A stretch of DNA of 64,000 bases from Salipiger pallidus (lineage in GTDB: Bacteria > Pseudomonadota > Alphaproteobacteria > Rhodobacterales > Rhodobacteraceae): the NCBI RefSeq assembly GCF_014643635.1, contig NZ_BMJV01000004.1:310001-374000 (forward strand), read 5' to 3'. How positions within the stretch are numbered: the stretch's first letter is position 1; each line of letters starts with the position of its first letter. Shown here one piece after another: positions 33,702 through 42,193 of this stretch. Below the pieces are notes generated by a model. That model was given only the letters and a program-made list of their open reading frames with translations. It was not told where the DNA came from and did no database searches. A program made the position numbers and the translations under genes.

Positions 33702-34206
33702 TGTGTCTTGCGCCCCCGAGTGAAGGGACCGGGGCGATCCGCGTGGCCGCCCGTTGGCCGCCGTACTTTGCGCGGATGTGGGGGGTGGTGATCCATAAGA
33801 CCGCCGCGCTGCAGGATCGGGTGCGTGCGCAGTGGATCGAGGCGATCCACGCTCGCATCGCCTGCCTCGACGACAGCGGCGCGGACCGCTCGCTCAGCCG
33901 GAAGACGCCGGGGGTCAACCACCTGCTGCCGCCCAAGGGCCGCGCTGACGCCCAGTTCGCCGACGCGGTCGCGCCGGTGGGGGACAAGCTCGTGTTGACC
34001 AAGACCACTGACAGCGCCTGACGGACACCAACCTTCGGATGGTGCTGCACAATCTGGGCGTGCGGGATGCCAAAGGGGCGGGGATCGTCACCGACCAGCG
34101 CATCAGCTCATCGGTGCGCTCGCTGGCTTACGAGAGCTTCGCTGTGGTGGTGGTCGAGGATTGCTGCGCCGCCGCCACGCGCGAGTTGCACGAGGTGGAA
34201 CTGTGA
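33701..34206 (+). pseudogene. decayed isochorismatase-family hydrolase
   Basis: Two open segments in different frames together make a cysteine-hydrolase-like protein. Segment 1 (33701-34021) ends with VGDKLVLTKTTDSA then TGA. Segment 2, one frame over, continues TNLRMVLHNLGVRDAKGAG, then IVTDQR, then VVVVEDCCAAATRELHEV and stops at 34204. The order matches biuret/isochorismatase-type hydrolases. The nucleophile expected in the TDQC motif is Arg, so even a repaired frame would lack the catalytic Cys. The ATG overlaps the SDR stop by one base, implying it was once the second gene of that operon. Confidence 0.8.
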
Positions 34207-34265
34207 ATGATCAACATGATACACTGCCATGTGGCACCGGGCGAGGACGTCTGCAGCTTCTTGCC

Positions 34266-35630
34266 CTAGCGCGCCAGCCCGCGCCCGATGCCACGCCACG
34301 CGGCCAGTGTCAGCAGCCCGACGCCGATGGCGGCGATCCAGAACGGCAGCTCCAGCGCCGTGGCCCGTGGCAGCGGGCCATCGGCGGCGCGGGTGATGAT
34401 CCCTGACAGGAGCAGCCCCACCGGCATCATGCCCCATGCCAGCAGCCGGTAGATGCTGTTGACCCGCCCCAGCAGCGGCCCCGGAATGAGGCGCTGCCGG
34501 GTGGCCACGGAGACCGTGTTCCACACCATCCCGGCGCAGTGGAATGCCGCCAGCACCGCCCCGAGGCTCGCCGCGCCCGAGGCCAGCGCGATGCCGACGA
34601 AGCTCGGTGCCGAGACCGCCAGCGCCCATTGCGCCACCCTGCCGGGGCCGAAGTGTTTGACCAGCGGCTCGCCGACAAAGCCGCCGAAAATGCCGCCCAC
34701 CGCACCCGCTGCCAGCACGAGGCCGAAGGCCTGTGCCGACAGGCCAAGTCCCTCCTGCGCGTGCAGCACCAGCGCGATGCTGGCCATCTGGAAGAACAGG
34801 TTCCACAGCCCCGTGACCCCCGCCAGCAGCACCAGCAGCGGACGGGCGCGCAGGAACACCGCGCCCTCGGCCAGTTCGGTGCGCCATGGGCGCGGGCTGG
34901 TACGGCCCGGCGCAAAGCTGCCCGCGATGCTCAGGACCACCAGCGCGGCGGCGCCATAGGCCAGCGCGTTGAGCGCGAAGGGCAGGGGCAGGGCGATCGC
35001 CACCAGCGCCGCACCCAGTGGCGGGCCGATGAGGGCGTTGCCGGACAGCTCGGCGGCCCAAAGCCGCCCGTTGGCGGCCTCGAGCCGGGCATGGGGCACC
35101 ATGGAGGGCAGCATAGTTTGGGCGGCATTATCGCGAAACACCTCCGCCGCGCCGACCAGCAACGCCCCCAGCACAAGCGCAAGGTAGGCGGGCACTGAGA
35201 CAACGCCCACAACTGGCGCCGCCTGCGCGTTGGGCCGGGAGGCGGCTGCAGAGGGTGGAACGCTTACTGCGCCCGAGGGGGAAATTGCATCGGCGTGCGG
35301 CCCGGCCTCGAGGGACGGCGGCGCTGCCCCTGCAAATGTCGGCGCGGTCTCAGGCAGGGCCCACCATAACGCCAGCGCCACCAGCGCGAAGGCCGCCGCG
35401 CGCAGAAGGTCCATGGCAAGGATCAGTCGCCGCCGGTCGACCCGGTCGGTGATCACGCCCGCGACCAGCGCCAGAAGCGCCCATGGTGCCTGTTGCGCCA
35501 CCGGCACCAGCGCCACCAGGAGCGGATCACGGGTCAGCAGAGACGCGGCCCAGGCCCATGCCACCAGCGCCACCCCGTCCCCGAGGTTGGTCAGCCCGCT
35601 CGCCGCGATGAAACGGGCGAGTGGGCTCAT
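34266..35630 (-). CDS. MFS transporter (EntS/MFS_3-like)
   Basis: 454 residues with about twelve hydrophobic helices. The N-terminal half starts FIAASGLTNLGDGVALVAWA, and the loop GVITDRVDRRRLILAMDLLR is the MFS signature between helices 2 and 3. Around residues 95-140 an unusual Pro/Ala/Ser-rich insert (from ALPETAPTF to about ASRPNAQAAP) lengthens the loop before helix 4. The family includes enterobactin exporters and drug efflux carriers, and the substrate is unknown. Its end lies 60 bases past the isochorismatase remnant, converging on it, and it starts 65 bases beyond the MarR gene end on the same strand. Confidence 0.87.
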   Translation of the reverse strand: MSPLARFIAASGLTNLGDGVALVAWAWAASLLTRDPLLVALVPVAQQAPWALLALVAGVITDRVDRRRLILAMDLLRAAAFALVALALWWALPETAPTFAGAAPPSLEAGPHADAISPSGAVSVPPSAAASRPNAQAAPVVGVVSVPAYLALVLGALLVGAAEVFRDNAAQTMLPSMVPHARLEAANGRLWAAELSGNALIGPPLGAALVAIALPLPFALNALAYGAAALVVLSIAGSFAPGRTSPRPWRTELAEGAVFLRARPLLVLLAGVTGLWNLFFQMASIALVLHAQEGLGLSAQAFGLVLAAGAVGGIFGGFVGEPLVKHFGPGRVAQWALAVSAPSFVGIALASGAASLGAVLAAFHCAGMVWNTVSVATRQRLIPGPLLGRVNSIYRLLAWGMMPVGLLLSGIITRAADGPLPRATALELPFWIAAIGVGLLTLAAWRGIGRGLAR

Positions 35631-35694
35631 ACGGCGCTAGGGGGCTGGCTCATCGGTCTCTCACAGGTGGCTCTTGCTGCGGCTTAAAGGGCGC

Positions 35695-36147
35695 TCACTC
35701 AGTGATGATCTTTTTCAGCAGGCGCAGCAGCGTTTCCTTCTCGCGCTCGCGCAGGGGGGCGAGGGTCTCGGCGCTGACCTTGATGGCGGCATTCACCGCC
35801 TCGTCGATAAGGGCGACCCCGTCCGGAGTGAGCGACACGAGATGCCGCCTCCGGTCGCCGGGGTCGGGGGCGGTGACGAGCAGGCCGCGCCCGATCAGCC
35901 GGTCAACCACGCCCTTGGTGGTCGCACCGTCCATGGCCACGGAACGCCCCAGAAGGTTCTGCGACATGGGGCCATCCTCGGCCAGCCGGTGCATGACGGA
36001 GAACTGCGTGGTGGTCAGGTTGCCCGGCACAAGCTCGGTGAAGATGTTGGAATTGCGCTGGTAGGCCTTGCGCAGCAGAAATCCGATCTGCTCATCAAGC
36101 AGGTAGCCATGGTCGGCCGAGGTACGGGCTCTGGGTGTATCGCTCAC
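35695..36147 (-). CDS. MarR-family transcriptional regulator
   Basis: 150 residues from GTG 36147 with GGGAGAGAG upstream; the ORF upstream of it has no better start. The winged helix-turn-helix (about 45-110) has TTQFSVMHRLAEDGPMSQ, then MDGATTKGVVDRLIGRGLL and the wing DPGDRRRHLVSLT. MarR proteins bind palindromes and are released by small aromatic ligands. It is the last gene on the strand of the ABC importer and Rieske/6-hydroxynicotinate-reductase-like operon, so it is a good candidate for its regulator, although the palindromes at 45754 and 45925 could also be read by a GntR-type protein encoded elsewhere. Confidence 0.88.
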   Translation of the reverse strand: MSDTPRARTSADHGYLLDEQIGFLLRKAYQRNSNIFTELVPGNLTTTQFSVMHRLAEDGPMSQNLLGRSVAMDGATTKGVVDRLIGRGLLVTAPDPGDRRRHLVSLTPDGVALIDEAVNAAIKVSAETLAPLREREKETLLRLLKKIITE

Positions 36148-36220
36148 GTCGTGTCTCTCTCCCTGTCGGAAAACCGGAATAGCGGCATTCCATCTGCGGG
36201 GCAACGCCTTATGGTTGTTT

Positions 36221-36241
36221 CCGGCCCCGTGAAAGGGCCGG
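36221..36241 (-). terminator. hairpin after livF
   Basis: CCGGCCC and GGGCCGG form a perfect 7-bp stem with a 7-base loop, 10 bases past the livF stop. On the minus strand it is followed by AAACAACC rather than T residues, so termination may be partial, with read-through into the MarR gene. Confidence 0.5.
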
Positions 36242-36250
36242 GGCTGGCGA

Positions 36251-36952
36251 TCAGACAGACAGATATGCATCGCGGATCTCGGGGTGCGCCTCGAGCTCGG
36301 CAAAGCTGCCGTCGAACTTCTTTTCTCCGCCTTCGATGATAATGGCACGGTCGGCCACGGCGCGGGCAAAATGCAGGTTCTGCTCGGAGATCATCACCGT
36401 CAGCCCCTCGGCCTTGAGCCTCAGTATGGTGGCGGCCATCTGTTCGACGATCACCGGGGCGATGCCCTCGGACGGCTCATCCAGAAGCAGCAGTGCAGGG
36501 TTGCCCATCAGGGTGCGGGCGATGGTCAACATCTGCTGCTCGCCCCCCGACATGTGCTTGCCCCGGTTGGCCCGGCGTTCAGACAGGTTCGGGAAGATTT
36601 CGAACAGCTGCTCGGTGGTCCAGTGCGGTGCGTCCTTGCGGGCGGGCTGACGGCCCACCTCGAGGTTTTCCAGCACCGTGAGGTCGGTGAAGATGCGCCG
36701 GTCCTCGGGCACATAGCCGATGCCACACTTGGCGACGCGGAAGGCGGGCTCGCCCACCATGTCGCGGCCCTGGAAGGTGACCGCGCCCTTGCGGGGGCGG
36801 ACCAGCTGCATCACCGATTTCATCGTCGTCGACTTGCCCGCGCCGTTGCGGCCCAGAAGTGCGACCACTTCACCCCGGCGCACCTCGAACGACAGGTCCG
36901 ACAGGATGTGGGCCTTGCCGTAATAGCTGTGAATGCCCTCGACACTAAGCAT
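36251..36952 (-). CDS. livF: branched-chain-amino-acid-type ABC transporter ATP-binding protein (LivF)
   Basis: 233 residues from ATG 36952, eight bases inside the end of livG. The ATPase has Walker A GRNGAGKST, signature MSGGEQQMLTIARTL and Walker B LLLLDEPSEGIAP, and the LivF-type ending with EGGEKKFDGSFAELEAHP. It works with LivG as a heterodimer on the fused LivHM channel. Sequence families of this class (HAAT) import amino acids, amides, urea and also aromatic acids; here the operon context points to an N-heteroaromatic compound rather than leucine. Confidence 0.93.
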   Translation of the reverse strand: MLSVEGIHSYYGKAHILSDLSFEVRRGEVVALLGRNGAGKSTTMKSVMQLVRPRKGAVTFQGRDMVGEPAFRVAKCGIGYVPEDRRIFTDLTVLENLEVGRQPARKDAPHWTTEQLFEIFPNLSERRANRGKHMSGGEQQMLTIARTLMGNPALLLLDEPSEGIAPVIVEQMAATILRLKAEGLTVMISEQNLHFARAVADRAIIIEGGEKKFDGSFAELEAHPEIRDAYLSV

Positions 36953-37715
36953 GGGTGTCCTCCTTGAAGAGCGTCCCGCCGCCAAGATAAACCTCCTGGA
37001 CCTGCGGGTTGTTGCGCACCTCTGCCGCGTTGCCGTCGGCGATGAGCTCGCCGCGGTTCAGCACCATGATGTGATGGGAATGAGCAAAGACCACATCCAT
37101 GTCGTGTTCGGTAAACAGCACGCTGACCCCCTGATCGCGCACGATGTCCGCCACCAGCTGCATGAGCTCAACCCGCGCGGTGGGGGCCATGCCCGCCGTC
37201 GGCTCGTCCATCAGCAAAAGGCGCGGCTTGTGGCACAGTGCGATGGCCAGCTCGAGGCGTTTCAGGTCGCCATAGGCCAGCACCGAACAGGGCCGGTCCG
37301 CCTGATCCTGCATGGCGACGGTCTTCAGCAGCTCCATCGCCTCATCGCGGTAAAGTCTCCACGCCCGTGGTCCGATGGTGAAGATCCGGCGGTGGTGGGA
37401 CATCAGCGCCATCTGCACGTTCTCGATCACCGTCATGGACTGATAGGTGCCGGTGATCTGGAAGGTCCGACCCACGCCCCGCCGCCAGATGTCGCGGGGT
37501 TTGTGGCCGGTGATCTCCTTGCCATCGAAGTAGACGCGGCCGTGCGTCGGCTTCAGCTGCCCCATGAGCATGTTGAAGCAGGTGGACTTGCCTGCGCCGT
37601 TGGGGCCGATGAGGGCTTTGAGCTCGCCCGCCGCGACGGAGAAGCTGACATCATTGACGGCAAGGAAGCCGTCATAGCTTTTCTTGAGGTTTTCGACCCG
37701 CAGAATCTCGGTCAT
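36945..37715 (-). CDS. livG: branched-chain-amino-acid-type ABC transporter ATP-binding protein (LivG)
   Basis: 256 residues. It has Walker A GPNGAGKST, a shortened signature region SVLAYGDLKRLELAIAL in place of a strict LSGGQ, and Walker B RLLLMDEPTAGMAP. The extra loop with EITGHKPRDIWRRGVGRTFQ is LivG-specific. The ATG at 37715 overlaps the permease stop by four bases. It partners LivF to drive uptake by the HAAT-family importer of this operon. Confidence 0.93.
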   Translation of the reverse strand: MTEILRVENLKKSYDGFLAVNDVSFSVAAGELKALIGPNGAGKSTCFNMLMGQLKPTHGRVYFDGKEITGHKPRDIWRRGVGRTFQITGTYQSMTVIENVQMALMSHHRRIFTIGPRAWRLYRDEAMELLKTVAMQDQADRPCSVLAYGDLKRLELAIALCHKPRLLLMDEPTAGMAPTARVELMQLVADIVRDQGVSVLFTEHDMDVVFAHSHHIMVLNRGELIADGNAAEVRNNPQVQEVYLGGGTLFKEDTHA

Positions 37716-39571
37716 TTCACCACCTCTTCGTCATCGTTGCGCATGCGGCGCCAGAGGGTGCGGAGCGTGCCCACGATGCCCTCGGGCATGAGGATCACCA
37801 CCGCGATGATCACGAGGCCCAGCAGCAGGCGCCAGTATTCCAGCCGCACCAGCCAGTCCTCGACGCCGGTCATGAAGCCTGCGCCGACGACCCCGCCGGC
37901 CAGCGTCTTGACCCCGCCGAGGAAGACCACGATCAGCGCGTCGAAGCTTTCGGCGATCTCGAGCACAGTGGGGAAGACCGAGCCCTTGGAGAAGACGAAG
38001 ATCCCTCCCGCAAGCCCCGCCATGACCCCCGCCAGCACGAAGGCGGCATATTGCACGCGCTTGACGTCGATGCCCATGGCCTCGGCCTGGCGTGGGCTGT
38101 CGCGTCCTGCCCGCAGGGCGTAGCCGAAGGGCGAATGGATAACATGGCGCAGGAAGACGATGCCGCCGACCCCCAGGATCAGGGTGAAGTAGTAGAAGGG
38201 CGCGGGCGCGTTGAGCCAGTCCGATGGCCAGATCCCCACCAGACCGTCATCGCCCCGTGTCACGCCGCGCCACTGGAAGGCCAGCGACCAGACCAGCTGA
38301 CTGAAGGCCAGCGTGAGCATGGCGAAATAGACGCCGGTGAGCCGGATGCAGAACCAGCCGATGGCCAGCGCCAGCATGCCCGCAGCGAGCGGGGCGAAGA
38401 GGAAGGCCAGCTCCATCGGGGTGCCCGTGTGGAAGACCAGTAGCGCCGCCGCATAGGCGCCGCCCCCGAAGAAGGCGGCATGGCCGAAGCTCACCAGCCC
38501 GCCGCTGCCGAGGATGAAATGCAGCGAGGCGGCGAAAAGTGCGAAGACGATCATGTCGACGATCAGCGTCATAACGAACTGCTCGGCAAAGAGCGGCACG
38601 AGTGCCAGCACCGCGATGAACAGCGTAACAGCGAGGATGCCCGTGCGCCCGTAGGGCCGGATGGGCTGTTCCGGGGCGCCGACCTGTCCGTGCTCGCCCG
38701 CGACTTCCTCGCGCCCGAGAATGCCATAGGGGCGCACGATGAGCACCACGGCCATCACCACATACATCAGCACGAGGGTGGACTGGGGCAGGTAAGTGAC
38801 GCCGAAGACATTGAGCACCGAGATGATCACGGCGGCGATGAAGGCCCCCGGAAGGCTACCCATGCCGCCGATGACCACGACCACGAAGACCTCGCCGATG
38901 ATGTTGAAGTCCATCAGGAGATCCGCTCCGCCCTTGGGCAGTTGCAGCGCGCCACCGAGGCCGGCGAGAGCCGAGCCGAGCGCAAAGACCCCGGTGAAGA
39001 GCCACGCCTGGTTCACGCCGAGCGCACCGACCATCTCGCGGTCCTGCGTTGCTGCCCGCACCAGCACGCCGAGACGGGTCTTCGTGATGAGATACCACAG
39101 CGCAAAGAGGATGAATGGCGTGATCGCGATCAGCACGATGTCGTACTTGGGCACAGGTTCGCCGAAGATGCGCCATACGCCGCGCAGGCCGGGGGCGCGG
39201 GGGCCAAGCTTGTCCTCGGCGCCCCAGATCATCAGCGCGAGGTCCTGGATCACGAGGATGACGCCGAAGGTGGCGACGAGCTGGAACAACTCGGGGGCCT
39301 TGTAGATCGGGCGCAGGACGATGATTTCGGTAATCGCCCCGATCAGGCCCACGGCCACCCCGGTCAGCAGGATCGCCGCCCAGAAGCCTACATGGCCGGG
39401 CAGGATTTCCATGAGGTAGATGCCGATGAAGGCCCCCAGCATGTAGAAGCTGCCGTGGGCAAAGTTGACGATCCGGGTGACGCCGAAGATCAGCGAGAGG
39501 CCGGAGGCGACGAGGAACAGGGCCGCCGCATTGGCGAGCCCCGTCAGGAACTGGGCGAGGAAGAAGGCCAT
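37712..39571 (-). CDS. fused LivH-LivM permease
   Basis: 619 residues from ATG 39571 (AAGGAAAG upstream); the frame further upstream crosses the dispersed repeat and is not coding. Residues 1 to about 300 are LivH-like (MAFFLAQFLTGLANAAALFL, then SLIFGVTRIVNFAHGSFYML). The rest is LivM-like (FILGSGGLVSFGHAAFFGGG, then FSKGSVFPTVLEIAESFDAL). About 16-18 membrane helices are visible. Both halves of the channel are usually separate proteins, so this is a fusion, a form seen repeatedly in Rhodobacteraceae. It overlaps livG by four bases. Confidence 0.92.
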   Translation of the reverse strand: MAFFLAQFLTGLANAAALFLVASGLSLIFGVTRIVNFAHGSFYMLGAFIGIYLMEILPGHVGFWAAILLTGVAVGLIGAITEIIVLRPIYKAPELFQLVATFGVILVIQDLALMIWGAEDKLGPRAPGLRGVWRIFGEPVPKYDIVLIAITPFILFALWYLITKTRLGVLVRAATQDREMVGALGVNQAWLFTGVFALGSALAGLGGALQLPKGGADLLMDFNIIGEVFVVVVIGGMGSLPGAFIAAVIISVLNVFGVTYLPQSTLVLMYVVMAVVLIVRPYGILGREEVAGEHGQVGAPEQPIRPYGRTGILAVTLFIAVLALVPLFAEQFVMTLIVDMIVFALFAASLHFILGSGGLVSFGHAAFFGGGAYAAALLVFHTGTPMELAFLFAPLAAGMLALAIGWFCIRLTGVYFAMLTLAFSQLVWSLAFQWRGVTRGDDGLVGIWPSDWLNAPAPFYYFTLILGVGGIVFLRHVIHSPFGYALRAGRDSPRQAEAMGIDVKRVQYAAFVLAGVMAGLAGGIFVFSKGSVFPTVLEIAESFDALIVVFLGGVKTLAGGVVGAGFMTGVEDWLVRLEYWRLLLGLVIIAVVILMPEGIVGTLRTLWRRMRNDDEEVVK

Positions 39572-39615
39572 GTGCGGGGCGACTTTCCTTTGAGCGGCGC
39601 ATGTAGCGGGGGCGG

Positions 39616-39634
39616 GAGGGGGCGCTGCCCCCTC
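39616..39634. repeat. palindromic hairpin attached to the dispersed repeat
   Basis: GAGGGGGC-GCT-GCCCCCTC forms a perfect 8-bp stem with a 3-base loop. The same GGGGGC-GCT-GCCCCC hairpin precedes the repeat copy at 63208. At both sites it is followed by CTCTTGGC and, just before the repeat, by a C-run (CACCCCCCGG), so the two parts make one composite element. Confidence 0.65.
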
Positions 39635-39723
39635 TTGGCGGTGGGCGCCTTTCCGGCGCTCGGCGCATTCGTGGGCGAAACCGTCCCTTGGACGGTTTCC
39701 GGGAAGCCCACTCACCCCCCGGT

Positions 39724-39744
39724 CGTATTTGCAAAGAGAAGAAA
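39724..39744 (+). repeat. dispersed intergenic repeat, copy 3
   Basis: Matches the core GTATTTGGAAAGAGAAGAAG with two changes (GC for GG; final A). It sits in the gap between the substrate-binding-protein gene and the fused permease gene, directly after the terminator-like hairpin on the minus strand, whose T-run it supplies. Confidence 0.75.
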
Positions 39745-39775
39745 CGCAGGGCCACGCGTTCTGGCCGGCCCTGCG
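39745..39775 (-). terminator. terminator/attenuator after the substrate-binding-protein gene
   Basis: CGCAGGGCC and GGCCCTGCG make a perfect 9-bp stem 14 bases past the binding-protein stop; on the minus strand it is followed by TTTCTTCTCTTTGC, a T-rich tail contributed by the dispersed repeat. It would stop most transcripts after the binding protein and let a minority continue into the permease genes. Confidence 0.75.
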
Positions 39776-39788
39776 CCTGCGTCGGGCT

Positions 39789-40994
39789 TTATTCGGCGGG
39801 ACGCATTTCACCGATCTCTTCATCGGTGGGCATGTAAGGTGCCGGGTCCTTGTATTCCCAGTCCACCATCACGCCCATGCCGTCCTCGACAGCCGTGGTG
39901 CCGACCCATGCGCCCAGCGTCGACTGGTGGTCGATGGCGCGGTAGGTCAGGTCTCCGATCGGGGTGCCGCTGACCTGCAGGTCTTCGAAGGCCTCGCGGA
40001 TCGCGTCACCCTCGGTGGAGCCAGCGGCGTTGATTGCCGCCGCGATGGATTGCGCGGTCATGTAACCCACGAGGCTGCCGATCTTGGGTGTCTCGCCCGT
40101 GGCGTCTTCGTAGGCGGCCACGAAGGTTCCCTCGGGGGTGCCGTCTTCGAAGGCGTACCAGGGGAAACCGGTCACGAACCAGCCCTCGGGGGCCTCGTCG
40201 CCTAGCGGCTCGAGGTATTCCGGCTCGCCGGTGAGCAGGCCGTAGACATCGCGTCCGTCGAACAGGCCCCGGTCGCCGCCTTCACGTACCAGCTTGGCAA
40301 GGTCGGTGCCGAAGGTGACGTTGTAGATGGCGTCGGGCTTGGCGCGCTCGATAGCCTGCACCTCGGCACCGGCGTCGATGTTGAAGAGCGCCGGCCACTG
40401 TTCGGCAACGAATTCTACGTCCGGCTTCAGGCGGGTGAGGTTCTCCTTGAAGGCGGCCACCGCGTCTTGCCCGTAGGCGTAGTTCGGGGCGATGGTGGCA
40501 TAGGTCACCGCGTCGGTCTTGGCCGCCTCTTCGGCCAGCATCGCGGCCTGCACCCAGGTCGAGGTGCGCAGGCGGTAGGTCCAGGGGTTGCCGGATTTCC
40601 ACACCAGGCTGTCGGCCAGCGGCTCGGACGCGAGGTAGAGGTAGCCCTTCTCCGCAGCGAACGACGACAGCGCGAGACCCACGTGGCTGAGGATCGAGCC
40701 GGTGAACATCACCGCGCCGTCGCGGGTCATCAGTTCCTCGGCGATCTTCACCGCCTCGGCGGGGTCGCCCTGGTCATCGCGGAAGATGAACTCGAGATCC
40801 TTGCCGAGAACGCCGCCGTCCTCGTTGATCTCGGACAGGGCCAGCTCGATCCCCTTCTTGTAGGGCTCGGCGAAGGCGGCCATGCGCTTGTAGTGGTTGA
40901 TCTCGCCGACCTTGATGCTGTCGTCCTGTGCCACGGCGGGAAGGGCAGCGGCCACGGCGACCATGCCAAGCACGGTCCGTCTGATGAAATTCAT
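39789..40994 (-). CDS. HAAT-family ABC transporter substrate-binding protein
   Basis: 401 residues from ATG 40994, with AGGAG upstream; a GTG three codons earlier is too close to the ribosome site. Signal peptide MNFIRRTVLGMVAVAAALPAVAQ, then DDSIKVGEINHYKRMAAFAEP. It is a periplasmic-binding-protein type I (Leu/Ile/Val-binding) fold with VGLALSSFAAEKGYLYLAS, APNYAYGQDAVAAFKENLTR and a DAIYNVTFGTDL segment. It captures the operon substrate in the periplasm. The usual glycine-rich amino-acid-contact motif is not clear, in keeping with a different ligand. It is separated from the permease by a terminator-like hairpin and a dispersed repeat. Confidence 0.92.
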   Translation of the reverse strand: MNFIRRTVLGMVAVAAALPAVAQDDSIKVGEINHYKRMAAFAEPYKKGIELALSEINEDGGVLGKDLEFIFRDDQGDPAEAVKIAEELMTRDGAVMFTGSILSHVGLALSSFAAEKGYLYLASEPLADSLVWKSGNPWTYRLRTSTWVQAAMLAEEAAKTDAVTYATIAPNYAYGQDAVAAFKENLTRLKPDVEFVAEQWPALFNIDAGAEVQAIERAKPDAIYNVTFGTDLAKLVREGGDRGLFDGRDVYGLLTGEPEYLEPLGDEAPEGWFVTGFPWYAFEDGTPEGTFVAAYEDATGETPKIGSLVGYMTAQSIAAAINAAGSTEGDAIREAFEDLQVSGTPIGDLTYRAIDHQSTLGAWVGTTAVEDGMGVMVDWEYKDPAPYMPTDEEIGEMRPAE

Positions 40995-41084
40995 GATCTT
41001 CACTCTCCTGTTGGATGGACTCTTTGTCGGTCCAAATCCTGTTGTTCGGGCGCGTTGGCCCGGATCACCCGGTCTTTGTGCCGG

Positions 41085-42155
41085 TTAATCGTGGTAAACA
41101 AAAGCCGGAGATGGGTCGGAGGCAATATCTTCCGTCCGTTCCAGCTCGATCAGTTCGTTGATGCGCTTGCGATAGACAAGCGGGCCCTTGTCGATGGCGA
41201 TGCGCAGGGGGCGGCGCTTCTGGGGGCGCAGCTCCTCCTGCTGGACCGCCTCGAGGATCTCCTTGTCCTCGGCGAAGGCGACGCGGAACATGGCGTCCAT
41301 ACGCTCCTCGGCCTCGGGGTCGTCCAGCGCCGTGTTGCGGATGTGCATCCAGCGGTCGATGGTGTGGGTTTCCGTGACCGGGGTCATGAAATGCAGCGCG
41401 AAGATGCGGACGCCTTGACCTCGGTCCTCTTCGGCGCAGTGCTTTTCCGTCTCGATGGAGCCGAAGTCGATGACGGCGGTGCAGGGGGTGTAGAGGTAGT
41501 AGTAATGCCAGCGGTCGACGTTGCCGGTGAAGCCGCCAAAGGCCTTGAAGAAGCCGATGGGCTCACCGTCGCGGATCCAGCGCCAGGCCACGATGGCCTC
41601 GCCTTCGGTCTGGACATGGACGGGCACGTTCTCCGACGCAGCATTGCCCAGCGTGGTGGGGTGGACGAAGCTCACATGAGCCGGATCCACGAGGTTTTCC
41701 GCCACGTTGAGGTAGTTCGATTCAAGGTGCAGCGCGTCACCGTGATGCACCGCCCATGCGGGATCGGTGAATTCGGGCATGTCGAAGACCGTTGCGGGAT
41801 CGGCCTTGGCCGGATCGCCCATCCAGATCCAGACGATGCCGTGGCGTTCCTCGATGGGGAAGGCGTCCACATAGGCGGACTTGGGAAGGTTGGTCTGGCC
41901 CGGAACCCGTACGCAGGCGCCCGAGCAGTCGAAGGTCAGGCCGTGGTAGCCGCATTGCACCGTGTCGCCGATGCGCTTGCCCTTAGACAGGGGCAGCAGG
42001 CGGTGGGGGCAGCGGTCGTCCAGCGCCGCGACCGCCCCGTCGGACTTGCGGAACATCACCACATGGTCGCCAAGGATGGTGAAGCGGCGCAGTTCGTCGT
42101 CAATTTCCGTGGACCATGCGGCCACGTACCAGGCGTTTCTTACGAACTGCGTCAT
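41085..42155 (-). CDS. Rieske non-heme iron oxygenase (VanA-type)
   Basis: 356 residues. The N-terminal Rieske [2Fe-2S] site is Cys49 and His51 in CPHR with Cys68 and His71 in CGYHG. The catalytic iron facial triad follows in ENLVDPAHVSFVH (Asp157, His160, His165). Length and layout match single-component-alpha oxygenases such as vanillate O-demethylase and N-demethylases for trigonelline- or stachydrine-like compounds. A separate reductase must feed electrons and is not encoded in the cluster. The context (pyridine-type reductase, Mo-hydroxylase, lactam hydrolase) suggests hydroxylation or N-demethylation of a heteroaromatic acid. Confidence 0.92.
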   Translation of the reverse strand: MTQFVRNAWYVAAWSTEIDDELRRFTILGDHVVMFRKSDGAVAALDDRCPHRLLPLSKGKRIGDTVQCGYHGLTFDCSGACVRVPGQTNLPKSAYVDAFPIEERHGIVWIWMGDPAKADPATVFDMPEFTDPAWAVHHGDALHLESNYLNVAENLVDPAHVSFVHPTTLGNAASENVPVHVQTEGEAIVAWRWIRDGEPIGFFKAFGGFTGNVDRWHYYYLYTPCTAVIDFGSIETEKHCAEEDRGQGVRIFALHFMTPVTETHTIDRWMHIRNTALDDPEAEERMDAMFRVAFAEDKEILEAVQQEELRPQKRRPLRIAIDKGPLVYRKRINELIELERTEDIASDPSPAFVYHD

Positions 42156-42193
42156 CGTTCCGTCTCCCTTGCCTCAGCTGGGTGGTGGTGTGG

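Noticed and set aside
34207-34269. 20-codon ORF directly after the isochorismatase remnant
   Set aside because: Too short, no Shine-Dalgarno and no signal peptide; it ends within the convergent MFS gene stop.
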